Of a stretch of DNA of 64,000 bases, positions 47,443 through 57,677 are shown piece after piece; position 1 is the first letter of the stretch, and each line of letters starts with the position of its first letter. Where the stretch lies: NCBI GenBank assembly GCA_963855995.1, contig OY979718.1, positions 28,553,282-28,617,281 of the forward strand, given 5' to 3'. A program made the position numbers and the translations under genes. The notes beneath the pieces are model-generated. The model was not told where the DNA came from. It saw only the letters and a program-made list of their open reading frames with translations, and did not search any database. Source of the stretch: Muricea muricata (lineage: Eukaryota > Cnidaria > Anthozoa > Malacalcyonacea > Plexauridae).

Positions 47443-48005
47443 GAATGGCTAACACTGATTGGTCAGATTTAAAAATTATTGTTGATTGATTAATCACGAA
47501 TTCAACTGACAGCAAATATCTAAATTTGCTTTTTGCACTACAATATTTTGTATTTTTGCAAAAAGATTTGGCAACTTTCACAACCAACGAAGGGTGGTAA
47601 TTTATGATCTCAAAAATATGGCGGACTATCAGGAGTAGCAAACACTTAAGGCATCTAAAAAGGCAAGAACTGAGACGAAAACGACTGCGACAAGACTCTT
47701 GAAGAGAGATTAATTCTGGGAAAATACAGAGGAGCGCCAAGAATTGACTATGGCGTGAAACACAAGGCAAGTTTGTTGATAATGCGTATTTATACTTGTG
47801 TTTTAATGCTTTATAAAGACCGGCGTAGCCGTACTCCTCCAGTCTATTCACTGTTTAAATTCCGGAGTAAGTTTATGTTTTGTAAATGCAAGACTGTCTT
47901 CTTATTACTGTATTTCAAAATATTGACGAACTTTACATCTAAAAGAATATGAGTGAAGATACAAAATTGGCTTGAAACGGTTTTATTTCAAACTCAAAGT
48001 TTATG

Positions 48006-48243
48006 CCTAGGTAGCCCACTAATTGATGGTATATTTTTGGTTCAAAAAATGTGTATTTATTTTTGTGTTACTCTGTCTACAATTTTATTGATGCGCGCGG
48101 TACAGTTCAATGCGCGGTCAGCTTGTGATGCATCACAAGCTGACCGCGCATTGAACTGTACCGCGCGCATCAATAAAGTTGTAGCACAAGAATAAACACA
48201 TTTTTTGAACCAAAAAATACCATCAATTAGTGGGCTACCTTGG
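48006..48243. mobile_element. 238 bp palindromic foldback element
   Basis: A near-perfect palindrome centred on GATGCATC at about 48130, with ends CCTAGGTAGCCCACTAATTG and inverse. Flanked by a 7 bp duplication GTTTATG (47999-48005 and 48244-48250). It contains GATGCGCGCGGTACAG on both arms. The end resembles that of the 165 bp foldback at 35323 (TAGG then G-rich, then CCCA). Confidence 0.85.
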
Positions 48244-48992
48244 GTTTATGTTATAAATTTAGTTTCATAAATATTTCAAAACGTCTAATGTAATTAATAG
48301 GTCGTATTTTATACCAAATTTAAGCTTACATTAGGCGTAATAACATACTGATGACAAATGTTGTGCAATGTAAAAAAATTGTCAATAAAACAAGGATTAA
48401 AAACTGATATTTTGTCACTTTGAAAAAATATACAGAAAGAATAACAATTGCCGTGTTGCTATGACAACAACCTGTACAAGTACTTCATGTAATTCAAAAA
48501 ATATAGTTGCATGCTCTTAGTTTCGCTCGAGGTTTCTAGATTACTAGATTTCTAGTATTATGTAATCCAATAGTACTTTATACCATTGAATTTCTGAAGG
48601 TGATTTTGTAAACTTCGATCAAATTTCAATATAAAAATTCACCCACACAAAATCGAGTGTCGGAGTTGAAAGTTCAAGCTTCAAAATAATTTGAAAGTCA
48701 CGCGCAATCGTCACAAAAATTCCTCGAGGGCGACCATACCGGGGGAGTGAATATTTTCACGAATACGTTTGCTTGTTTCCACACACCCAAGTAAAAATGT
48801 CGTATTATTCTCTTTTCATGTAATTTGCGTATTATTTTGTTTTTAAGCTTTAACAAAAGAAAATCTGACAGACTTATGCATGTTCCCCAAAAGCGGCAAG
48901 ACTTCGTAATGGCGGCAATTTTGGCTACTTGTAGAGGATACAAAATCGGAGATAAAGTGGACGGCACAGTCTCAGAACAAGTCGAAACTTGG

Positions 48993-49150
48993 CTGAATCG
49001 TTCTTAAGTCGTTCTTAATCGTTCTTAAGTCGTTCTTAATCGTTCTTAAGTCGTTCTTAGTCGTTCTTAATCGTTCTTAATCGTTCACAGTCTCAGAACA
49101 AGTCGAAACTTGGCTGAATCGTTCTTCGCTGAATCGTTCTTGGCTGAATC
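48993..49150. repeat. Tandem array of TCGTTCTTAA units
   Basis: About nine alternating copies of TCGTTCTTAAG and TCGTTCTTAA, followed by a second copy of CACAGTCTCAGAACAAG and AAACTTGGCTGAATCGTTCT. The left arm at the same place has a single GAATTGTTCTTTAGTC, so the array grew inside the right arm after the arms were duplicated. Confidence 0.85.
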
Positions 49151-49359
49151 GTTGTATGATACTTCGGCTACTCGGCGATGAAAAAGCAAACAAAACGGAA
49201 AATATGGCAGAAATCGTGTTTTTGCGAGGGGTAAGTGAAATACAATGCCTTATGTATCAACAAAATAATGTTAATCCTTTTGAAAACTGCAATAATTGGA
49301 TTCAACTGAACATGGTTTTTCATTGAAGGGTTTGAATCCAGGTTGAAACATTTTACAAT

Positions 49360-50470
49360 TTATTTGTTCTTCCAGATTAACAAAAAGTTTACATACTTTT
49401 GTCCAACGTTTCGGTCTCCTCTACGGAAACCATAATCAAAGACTATGAAACTAAAAGTTTACCGTTACTGACTTGCGTCAGCTGAAATTCGCGAGTTTAC
49501 TCCCGCGAGTCCGCGCGTGCACGTTCACTAACTATTAAACTTTAGTATAAATTTCCAGGTGACTATTGATTTTCCTGCATTCTGATTGGTCAAGATTCAC
49601 TGTCTCTGAAGTGATAGTCACTAACAAGTGACTATACCTTTTTGATTTTATATACAGTACTGAATAAAAAGTGAATTTTTGTAAAGTTTAGTGGATTATT
49701 ATTAGTAGACACCTGGAAATTTATACTAAAACAATTAGTCGCCTCAGGCTCGGTGATTACAAGCCTATATTCACTTCGCCTTCGGCTCAGTGAATATAGG
49801 CTTGTAATCACCTCGCCTTCGGCGACTAATTGTTACGCGCCTGGCATATCTCGGCAAATGTTGATACTGTTATTGTCACTCTTAGTATATACCAGCTCTC
49901 AAGAAACATTCTTTCGTGATAGTTGGCTACAAAATCCAAACAAGCGGCTTCCTCCCAATTCATTTGGTGTTTGGTTGACATGTGATGTACTGCTATGTTA
50001 TTCCTTGTGTCTTCATACATTACTGTCGCCCATAAACTTTCAACTACTCTACGAGATGTGCTCACGAAAGTGAAAGATCCATCATCTATCAATTCACGAG
50101 CAGGAGCAGTTTATAAAATACCATGCGCAGAATGCCCTGCCAGCTATGTTGGAGAAACTGGAAGAACGTTGGAGTGCAGAATTAAAGAACACAAGCGCAG
50201 CATAGCGAATGAAGACACAAGGAATAACATATAGCAGTACATCACATGTTAACCAAACACCAAATGAATTGGGAGGAAGCCGCTTGTTTGGATTTTGTAG
50301 CCACCCATCACGAAAGAATGTTTCTTGAGAGCTGGTATACTAAGAGTGACAATAACAGTATCAACATTTGCCGAGATATGCCAGGCGCGTATTATAGTTT
50401 TTAAAATAGTTAGTGAACGTGCACGCGCGGACTCGCGCGAGCAAACTCGCGAACTTTCAGAAGTTAGAGC
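49360..50470. pseudogene. Penelope-like C-terminus, head-to-head pair
   Basis: On the plus strand (50085-50400) AVYKIPCAECPASYVGETGR, then RIKEHKRSIAN and HQMNWEEAACLDFVA form a GIY-YIG endonuclease with its C-terminal part. The same C-terminal segment (EDTRNNIAVHHMSTKHQMNW, MFLESWYI) is encoded inverted on the minus strand (50015-49826). Outer flanks also match in inverse, including CGAGTCCGCGCGTGCACGTT-like DNA at 49505-49530 and 50415-50440. Frameshifts mean that neither copy is functional. No reverse transcriptase is seen here. Confidence 0.8.
49541..49833 (+). mobile_element. Hairpin-tailed element, copy A
   Basis: Body 49541-49730 with 21 bp inverted ends (TTTAGTATAAATTTCCAGGT and inverse) and the motif CCTGCATTCTGATTGG at 49574-49589, directly followed by a hairpin 49731-49833 with arms ACAATTAGTCGCC and inverse and inner CTTCGCCTTCGGC-type loops. 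It interrupts the left Penelope arm: the right arm lacks it, so the whole 293 bp behaves as one insertion. Confidence 0.7.
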
Positions 50471-50479
50471 TATGCTGAC

Positions 50480-51690
50480 ACTGCCGTTTCAAGGCGGGGC
50501 CATTTTGAGGACTTTTGGCACATATGCCGTGTTGACCGCTATGGTCTTTTTACCCTAGAACAGTTGAGATTATCTCTGGTAAATGAAACGCATACAAAAC
50601 CATATACAGGACCTAGACTATATCAAATATTGAAGAAGCTACAGCGAATTCTTCGACGCAGTGTAAATGTCGCATACTGAATTTAGTCAATTTTAACCCG
50701 GAAGTACCGTTTTCACCTGTCAAAACATACAAAACAAAAAGAGTACACGGAACAGTATCTACAGGTCAAAATACCCTATATAGCGTGCTTTCCGCGTGTT
50801 TATAGCATACGGTTAATAACGGTGGTAGTGACTGTTTCTTAAGATCAGTATCACACCAACTGTATGTATGACACCCCAGTTATCTTTAGAAATACGAACA
50901 GTAGGGGTCTAACATTTAAATAATCCAAAGTGTTCTATTGAAAGCAACACAGAAACGTGCTCGTTGGGTTGGTAACACACATGTGTTTACAGGGGACATA
51001 AGCAGATCATATAATAATACAGGCTGTTGCTATGCGTTGAACTTAATCAGAAGACAGGTTTTCAGCAGCTACATTACACGTAGTTCAAATAATTCAAAAA
51101 TGATCCAAGGCAGTCTAGGCAGTCTTTCTTAGGCATATTGATAAGATGCACATTGAAACACGAAACTAAGGCAGTCCAAAGAAATAACATTAGTGACGTA
51201 TTGAATATATCAAGAATTATACAACAAAAACAAAATGTGCAATAGATAGAGCTATGAAACTCAATGTAGACTATAAATATCACAAATCCTTGCGCACTGT
51301 CATTGTGCCTATAGTTACTATGGTTGGATATAATATGTAGACCGCGCATTATTTGTGCGGTTTTGTTTGTAAAACTTTGCCGTTTTTTCGTTGTTTCAAA
51401 GTGAATTTCAATCTTCAAAAAGGTCTGATGGTCAACTCAGACATCAAAGCTCATTTTCGTATTCCGCTTTTTTATCATGTAAAATGAAGCAAAACGATTT
51501 CTTTATGCAAACAGCAGGTATGCAGTTGTTCACTACATTCCAAAAACCAGAGGGGGCTACCTACCTAAACTACCTTAATATCAGAGAGGCAGTGAAACAT
51601 TTCTTTGTTCTTAAATGCCGACAAATGCAAAGAATACACACAATAGTCAAATTATACAAATTATTATAGCATTGCATGAAATAGCTGAAA
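50480..51690. other. Intron DNA without recognisable content
   Basis: Between the Penelope pair and exon 5. Short open frames only, none with splice signals or familiar motifs. Confidence 0.7.
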
Positions 51691-51697
51691 TAATTAC

Positions 51698-51795
51698 CTG
51701 ATTCCTTCCAGTCTATCTAGAGCCATAATGATAGCCATTGGCTTCTCGCACATTAAATCAAGTATAAACTGTAAAATGTCTACGACATTTTCTTC
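51698..51795 (-). CDS. NBEA: NBEA/LRBA exon 5
   Basis: A 98 nt exon with acceptor TTTTAG and donor GTAATT, leaving in phase 2. It encodes EENVVDILQFILDLMCEKP and then IIMALDRLEGIR, matching the NBEA stretch DENIHDVLQLLVALMSEHP with FDQRNGIR at the end. Helical repeat region of the protein. Confidence 0.9.
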
Positions 51796-51994
51796 CTAAA
51801 ACGCAGCATAAATTTCGTATTTGGTATGTACATAATATAAATTTATAAGCATCGTCTAAAAGTGTTTTTTCAAGGATTTAATACACTTTTTCATGGGAAA
51901 ATCGTACATAGCAATTCATCGTCTAAACTCATTTTCTAGCAAACTATCTCCTGAATATCTTACTGAAACATGGAAACGGCCGGCAAGAACGATT

Positions 51995-52258
51995 TCAGGG
52001 TCATGGCTAAAGAAGATGGACGAGAGGTAGGTTTTCAAGATGGCGGCTATTTTTCAAAATTCTTAAAACGAGAACGAATCAACAACCAAACATTTATAGC
52101 ATTCCTAAATTGCGGTTACGTTTAGGGTTAGGTTTAGGGTTAGGGTAAGCTTTAGAAATGCTATAAATGTCTGGTTGTTGATTCCTTCGCGTTTTAAGAA
52201 TCTTGAAAAACAGCCGCCATCTTGAAAACTTACCTCTCGTTTATCCCCTTTAGCCATG
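51995..52258. mobile_element. MITE with long inverted termini and TTAGGG core
   Basis: A 264 bp element. TCAGGGTCATGGCTAAAG at the left pairs with CTTTAGCCATGACCCTGA at the right, continuing inward through GAGAGGTAGGTTTTCAAGAT for about 110 bp. The centre is GGTTAGGTTTAGGGTTAGGG. Same core type as the element at 46328 but different ends. Confidence 0.75.
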
Positions 52259-52393
52259 ACCCTGATTTCAGCAAAATTTTTAAATAATGCAGTGCATAAT
52301 ACTTTCATTAGCGCGTGGTCCATAACTCATGTTATTGGGTCACAACTGCAGAAAATAAAAATTATTTTTATGCTAATGGCTGATTGCACGTAC

Positions 52394-52456
52394 CTCCTTA
52401 ACTGCAGACAGATAACAGAATATGCTTTCTAGCTCACAGTCCTCAATCCTGTCACC
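52394..52456 (-). CDS. NBEA: NBEA/LRBA exon 4
   Basis: A 63 nt (21-codon) exon in phase 0 on both sides, acceptor CATAG, donor GTACGT. The product begins GDRIEDCELESIF and continues YLSAVKE, matching the NBEA segment that reads GVKEDELQSILNYLL. It is recognisable by position, phase and the E-x-x-SI-x-x-YL pattern. Confidence 0.85.
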
Positions 52457-53525
52457 CTATGGCAGAAAGCAATGCCTTGCAGTCAAATAACAGAAGCAAA
52501 AAGTTAAATTAATGCTAACAATATATGATACAGACGGCTACAATGGAACAATTATTGTGCGGCGGGAAGAGAGATGGTAATAAAGTGCATAGGAAAAATT
52601 TTTTATTTGATCACTAAAAAATCGGCCGTGGCGAGGCGATTCGAATGACATATATCATTCTTTGATAGGATGACTTATGAACACGCCAAAAAATTGGTGT
52701 TTTCAAATCAGGTCGTGGGAAAATAAACTGGGTACGAATTAGGGTTTGTGACGTCAAATCGGGAACGGAAGTAATTTGAGTTCTTGTTTGTTCCGTAGTG
52801 TTTTGCATAAACAACGCAAAAATCGAGCCAAGAGACGTTTTTAGGAGTGTTTTCAACCCGATTCAAACCATAAAATAATTTGCATGTTCGTGCTAAGTAT
52901 TGCGTGGAAAAACTGGGGTTGACTTGCCCAGTTTGGCTTCAAGCTTCCAGTTGAAGGTATTCTTCAAGTTATATTTAGTTCAATGATTCGGACCCAGTCT
53001 TATTTTTGCTGGCCACTTTAAAAATTGGCGGGTTTAAAGTTCAAATATTTTTCGGATCGCGAAATGCAATATATCATTCGAATCGTCTCGCTACGGTCCA
53101 TTCTTTAGTGAACAAATATAAAAGATTTCGCAATTGAAATCTTTAAAATATTTGTCAAAAAATGACCTGTCACAACTTTTTTACAATTTAAAGACCAAGT
53201 TATCAAACATTATGCATTTCTTTGCTTTCTTCATGCATAAAAATGTCTGCATTTCTTAATCTTACGCAGGAGATCTCTCATTCATTAGTCTTCGCACTGG
53301 CCTACTTTATTTGGGATGATAAGAAACATTATTAGAACACAGCTTGCGCAATGAAATTGCGTTTGAATTTGTTGCAAAACATTTTTGCTTGCGTAACAAT
53401 GTATGCAGAGGTACTCAAACAGGAAAACATTATTAGGAAAAATCACAAGAAAAGTGTTTACAGTTTGTCCAAGGCTTAGCTTGCTCGTATATAGACAGCA
53501 CAATTTACATCAATTTGCCACTCAC

Positions 53526-53605
53526 CTGAATAATCATTTGTTTTATAAGGACCATAATAAATGCTCGGAGTGATAGCAATTCTTCTTTACTTGGCCGTTG
53601 GATAT
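53526..53605 (-). CDS. NBEA: NBEA/LRBA exon 3
   Basis: An 80 nt exon with donor GTGAGT. The split codon formed with the preceding G gives Asp, then IQRPSKEELLSLRAF and MVLIKQMIIQ. Human NBEA has SQKEIISLRAFMLLFLKQ here, so the identity is clear even though the exon is too short to stand out as an open frame. Confidence 0.9.
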
Positions 53606-54116
53606 CTTAAAAAATATAAAGTTTGAGTAGTGCATTTTTACATTGAGTTTTACTGGCAAAAAATTACAATATTCAAAGCGCCAAAGTGTAGATGTGCACA
53701 CTTTCACGTGATGGCGTACACGCCCGATGTCACTTTGACCTATCTTTGTGGGAGGACTAAAACATGTCCATCAAGGTTCCAGCTAGAATCTTGGTTCTTA
53801 TGAATGTTAAACCTGAAACATGTACGCCGCTTCCTGTCACTGTTTGCGGAAATTTGCTCACTAAATGATCTGCACATTGACTTTGGAAATTAATCTTAAT
53901 CTTTCGCAAATGTTAAAATTAATGTTGATATTTTGCATTATTGCTAAAAATTCAACAATAATTTTTAATTTCCAAACTGTTTTTTCCAATACACTTATTA
54001 CTGAAGTACAATATTACTGAAAAATACAAATATTATCAAACTCAACTAAACAATGATGTACTTCAACATACCGTACACTCGAACGCTAAGATATCTTGTA
54101 CCAGGTACAAACTTAC

Positions 54117-54270
54117 CAGAAGGCGGGATATTTTCAGGTTTCACGACCCAGTAGTGTGTCCGCAGCACGTCAATAAATTTATTAACTCCAACTTCACGTC
54201 GCATCAAATCTGGACAACCAGGGCTGGAAATGAGATCTGTGGCAAACACACTGAACAAATGAAGCTGGAC
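54117..54270 (-). CDS. NBEA: NBEA/LRBA exon 2
   Basis: A 154 nt exon with acceptor CTTTAG and donor GTAAGT, entering in phase 0 and leaving in phase 1. The product runs through LHLFSVFATDLISSP and VLRTHYWVVKPEN, matching the NBEA region where the histidine-rich segment HTLKYYYWV is found. No start codon is expected because this is internal. Confidence 0.9.
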
Positions 54271-55190
54271 CTAAAGAATAAATACCAATTCTGGTAGGAA
54301 GTTACACATTAAACAGTTTTTTTTATAAAATAGCCTTTTAAAAACATGAGCCCGGTCACGTCAAAAGACTAAGATAAAAATTGAAATTAATATTCGAATG
54401 ACTAAAAGTTCTCTTTACGCTTCTTTCTTTCAGGTCTATACAATCGGTTCAAATTCGAAATCAAATTAATAAATTATTTTCTCAGGCCTATCAACATATT
54501 CAATTCGTTTATTTTGTTTCATTGACATAGGCAAAGACTTTAAACAGCGTATTCCTTTAAGTTTAAGTGTCAGTGCTGTAATGCATTGCATTCTACATTG
54601 GTAAACGCATTTCTGAACACAGGGTGATTCGGCATCTACTGGTAAGCCTCTCTCACAACCTCGTTTCTCAATAACATTCTTATAACAGTAATAATTTAAC
54701 ACATCTATATTCTACTAGATAGGGCCAGTATGCATTGCGATAGCTGGAACTGCTTATTGTTTCTTTAATCCTGTAGGAAATCTCAACTTCTTCAGCAATT
54801 AATTACATCTATGTTTGAACAGAAGTTAAACTGAAATCAAATTAGCTAGGACTCGGCTAGGTCGAAAATTTGAGAACGATTGAATTTCACGGCAAATATC
54901 CTCTATACACTTTCACTCCTAGAAATTCAATGGGAGTTACAAGATATGTTATACAGCTAAAAATAAATGTAATTAATAAAGTGCATGGATTCGGCGTTCC
55001 ATAAACGCGAAAATATTTCACCACAAAACAACAAGATATATGAATTGCATGCTATATTAGCCCAACCGTTCATGCTGACCTCATTCCCTTTAATCCAATA
55101 GGATAAAAAGTCAGATTTTGCTCTTGACTGTTTTAACCACAACTTACGGTTATATCCAAGAACACAAGCTAATTAATATACACTTCTTAC

Positions 55191-55287
55191 TTTAAACGGC
55201 GTGTTTATCCACAACCTAGCGTTGAACAACACGTGGTCAAGTAATGTACCAAGCAACGGGCTTTTTCTTGGCTGAGAGAGCAAAAAC
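55191..55287 (-). CDS. NBEA: NBEA/LRBA exon 1 of those visible
   Basis: The first exon I can place. The acceptor is TTAG before 55287 and the donor GTAAGA starts at 55190. Its first base completes a codon, then 32 codons follow. The product includes FLLSQPRKS and LLDHVLFN followed by LWINTP, which aligns column by column with the NBEA stretch ending in DHILFN and LWIHTP. A later AG at 55272-55273 would give a shorter exon starting PRKSP, but the longer version aligns better. Upstream exons should lie beyond 64000, past the BEL insertion. Confidence 0.82.
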
Positions 55288-55372
55288 CTAAGCAATGGTT
55301 AAAAATGTTTGTTAATACTAGCAACCAGTAAAAATGTCATATTTACACCTGGCAAGCTTAAAAATATGCCTG

Positions 55373-55445
55373 GCCGCGGCAGGAGTCGAACCTGTTACCA
55401 GATTTGCAACGCAACCAAAAGGTCTGCCAACTGAACTACCGCATC
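55373..55445 (-). tRNA. Degenerate tRNA-like sequence
   Basis: A 73 nt segment with internal promoter-like boxes TAGTTCAGTTGGCAGA and GGTTCGACTCC, and 5' GATGCGG against 3' CCGCGGC (six of seven paired, one of them a G-T wobble). The T stem has only four pairs and the anticodon stem does not close, so it is most likely a tRNA pseudogene or the head of a tRNA-derived SINE. It lies between the first visible host exon and the BEL element. Confidence 0.35.
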
Positions 55446-56490
55446 AAGTCTTTATCATTGATGAAAATGCATATACTCTGAAAATATCGATTTGGTAGTT
55501 GTCTTTTTTGGCCCATTTTCGGATCTTTGCACGCAGAATTGTATGAAACTGTTTTATTTATCAGCAGGTAATATTTTAATCAAGCACTAAAGGTCTAATG
55601 TCTCCTTAATAAAGCGACATATTGACACATAATATGGAAAGATAGACAACTTAACAAGTAATACTCAATACTTTTTTGTGCCATCAGGCTATTTGTCTTT
55701 CTTTTCATAATAAATACTCTAGTCAATATGTGATGATACGATGAATCATGAGACTCATAGTGGATTAATGACGTCTGCATGTTACCTCCTGAAACCTCCT
55801 GCTAATTAATTGTAATAGAGATATTGTCAATCAACAAAGTTGTGTAATGATGCCCAATGCTTTACAAAAACCAAGTTTCGTGAAACTCGTAAAAGCTTTG
55901 ACTATTTTAATCTAAATTTTATGACATACACAGTATAATTATCAGACGCTGAAATCTGCCACTGTTTCTTTTTTGTTCTCCGATAATGTCAATCCAACAA
56001 CATGCCAGTGATGTTTAAATCAATTCCCTGTTCATTTATTCTCGTATTCTACCTGCAACCCCCATATTCCATCTAAAAAAATGTGTTTTTTGTGCAATCT
56101 GAAAACATGTAAGCATCCCAATTGTTTACTCCTAACTCAGAACGCATGTTTGATAGAAAATATAGTTGTAAAAAACCTGTGACTATGAGTTTTTTTAATG
56201 AATGATTTTTAAGAGAACAGTGACCCTACGTTTACTTGCTATGATAGAAATTGTATACGATATCTGTAGCTGCTGCCGATATGGGCAACCGACATGTACG
56301 CTATGCGTGCGTATTTTTTTATGTTAACGACACCCTAAGGCAAGTTTACTTTAGCGACGCTTTAACTACGATTAACGCCAACTATGTTTTTATACAACCG
56401 ACCAAACTACATAATTAAAGTTAAACACTAATTTACTACGATAGTGATTAAAAAACAACCGCGGGCTCCAGCTCACCTGTACCAGGGAGC

Positions 56491-56669
56491 TATAAAACAC
56501 GGGCGGGGAAACGCCGTATAAATGAGCATGCGATGAGTGATGCAGGTATCCCCTGCAAAGCTAAATAAAGATGGCAGCGAAAGGTGAGAGTAAACTGTGC
56601 ATGGACGAAGAAATGACAAACGTTTCTGTTGAAATTCCTCAAAAAATTATATGGATTTGCTCAGCAAAG
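56491..56669 (+). other. TATA-box segment and short first-exon-like frame
   Basis: TATAAA occurs at 56491 and again in GCCGTATAAATGAGC (about 56513). An ATG in good context at 56571 opens 33 codons (MAAKGESKLCMDEEM then EIPQKIIWICSAK) that end at a possible donor GTACAA (56670). Part of it, GGGGAAACGCCGTATAAATG and on to GATGAGTGATG, recurs inverted at 63238-63282. This could be the promoter of an LTR or of another element; the product is not recognised. Confidence 0.35.
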
Positions 56670-56689
56670 GTACAACCTATTTGAAATGA

Positions 56690-56950
56690 AAATCATATAG
56701 TCCGTGCTTTGAATTTGTGCATGTTTTGGCAAACGCCATATAGGAATATACACCGACATACGTAAACTACAAGAACCGCCTTGTGTCAAAGTTGTCATGT
56801 GTCAAAGTTGTCGGTTTATTAAAAAACACAGTTCAATTTAATGTGAGACAACTGCTTGTATGTTCTAAATAATCTGCAACTATCTATCTGAAGTGAAAAT
56901 CGTATCGTGCGTGCTTTGAATTTGTGAGTGTTTTGGCAAACGCCATATTG
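56690..56950 (+). repeat. Repeat upstream of BEL element, possible 5' LTR part
   Basis: GAAAATCATATAGTCCGTGC, CAAACGCCATATAG, GTCAAAGTTGTC and TTTAATGTGAGACA recur in the same order and orientation at 62745-62890, just where the BEL coding region ends. A second partial copy (GTGAAAATCGTATCGTGC, CAAACGCCATATTGG) follows at 56891. Directly repeated flanks suggest LTR remnants, but the copies differ and lack clear TG/CA ends. Confidence 0.45.
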
Positions 56951-57677
56951 GAATGTAGAAAATCTTGCCCGAGCCTGGTTGCAGGCAAACCGAGCCTGTT
57001 CGCAGGCTAGACTTTGGTTGCTATAGGAACGCAAAACGTGGCGAGTAGGGTTTTTGTATTTTTTGGTTAAATTGGTTGACTTTAAGCGTTTTTCACAAAA
57101 TTGTAAGAGTTTAAGGAAAAATTTTTATGATATTTTATTAAAAGTATGTACGAAAAGGTGTAGTGAATCATCTAGTGTCACAGAAAACGACGAAACGGAG
57201 GCCAAAAGACGGAAAATTCCCCACTTTAGACGGTGGCGACCCGAGACAGGATTTCGAGCGACGAAAAGCGAATTCAAGAAGACCAAATTGTGAGTTACTT
57301 ACATACCCACGTATATTTTCTTAATCAACTGTGGGTTTTGTATCTTACTCGCTGCATCATCTGACACTTTTACTGAAATTTTGGGGACACAACTGTGTTA
57401 ATTATTTACGGAATTTTGGTATATATTATCTCCTGGACGTTGAACGCTCAGTATATTCGCATATTTCAAATATCTGCTTGAAATATCTATTGTGGATTGT
57501 GCCTGATTGATAATTTTGGTTGCATTCTGGCTAGCACACGTTGATAACAACAGATTTACTCATTTATATAATACATCTGGAGAATTTCGTACTGAATTTG
57601 AAATTTGTCTGGACCTTCATATATTTACGTTAGGAATTCGGTCACGTGATAATGTGATAGCATAAATTATTTAAAAA

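Larger units (their letters stand above)
46960..49320. repeat. Long inverted repeat with loop of about 1.6 kb
   Basis: The segment 46960-47270 reappears inverted at about 48896-49320. Shared landmarks include GAGGATACAAAATCGGAGAT, GACGGCACAGTCTCAGAAC and the end CTGCAATAAAGGGATTCAAC. The right arm is expanded by a tandem array. The loop contains the palindromic element at 48006-48243. The family of the repeated segment is unknown. Confidence 0.75.
17825..55287 (-). other. NBEA: Neurobeachin/LRBA family gene, middle part (18 exons)
   Basis: This is the transcribed span of a BEACH-family scaffold gene related to vertebrate NBEA and LRBA, large cytosolic proteins tied to vesicle traffic and membrane-protein delivery. 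I joined 18 exons by AG/GT boundaries and by alignment, from memory, to human NBEA. All phases agree across the 17 junctions, giving 1401 codons without a stop. Order in the product: DUF4704-like helical repeats (exons 1-11), acidic linker (exon 12), conserved helical block (12-15), DUF1088 (16-17), start of PH-BEACH (18). The N-terminus, BEACH domain and WD40 repeats lie outside the window. The linkers are much shorter than in vertebrates. One pre-duplication homologue of both NBEA and LRBA is expected in non-vertebrates, so the symbol means family, not a one-to-one orthologue. Confidence 0.93.

Noticed and set aside
57054-57293. 79-codon basic frame before gag as a separate gene
   Set aside because: Lies in the leader of the BEL element, with no recognisable domain; the GGTGGCGACCCGAGACAGG run near 57230 looked like a primer-binding site, but its fit to a tRNA 3' end was poor.
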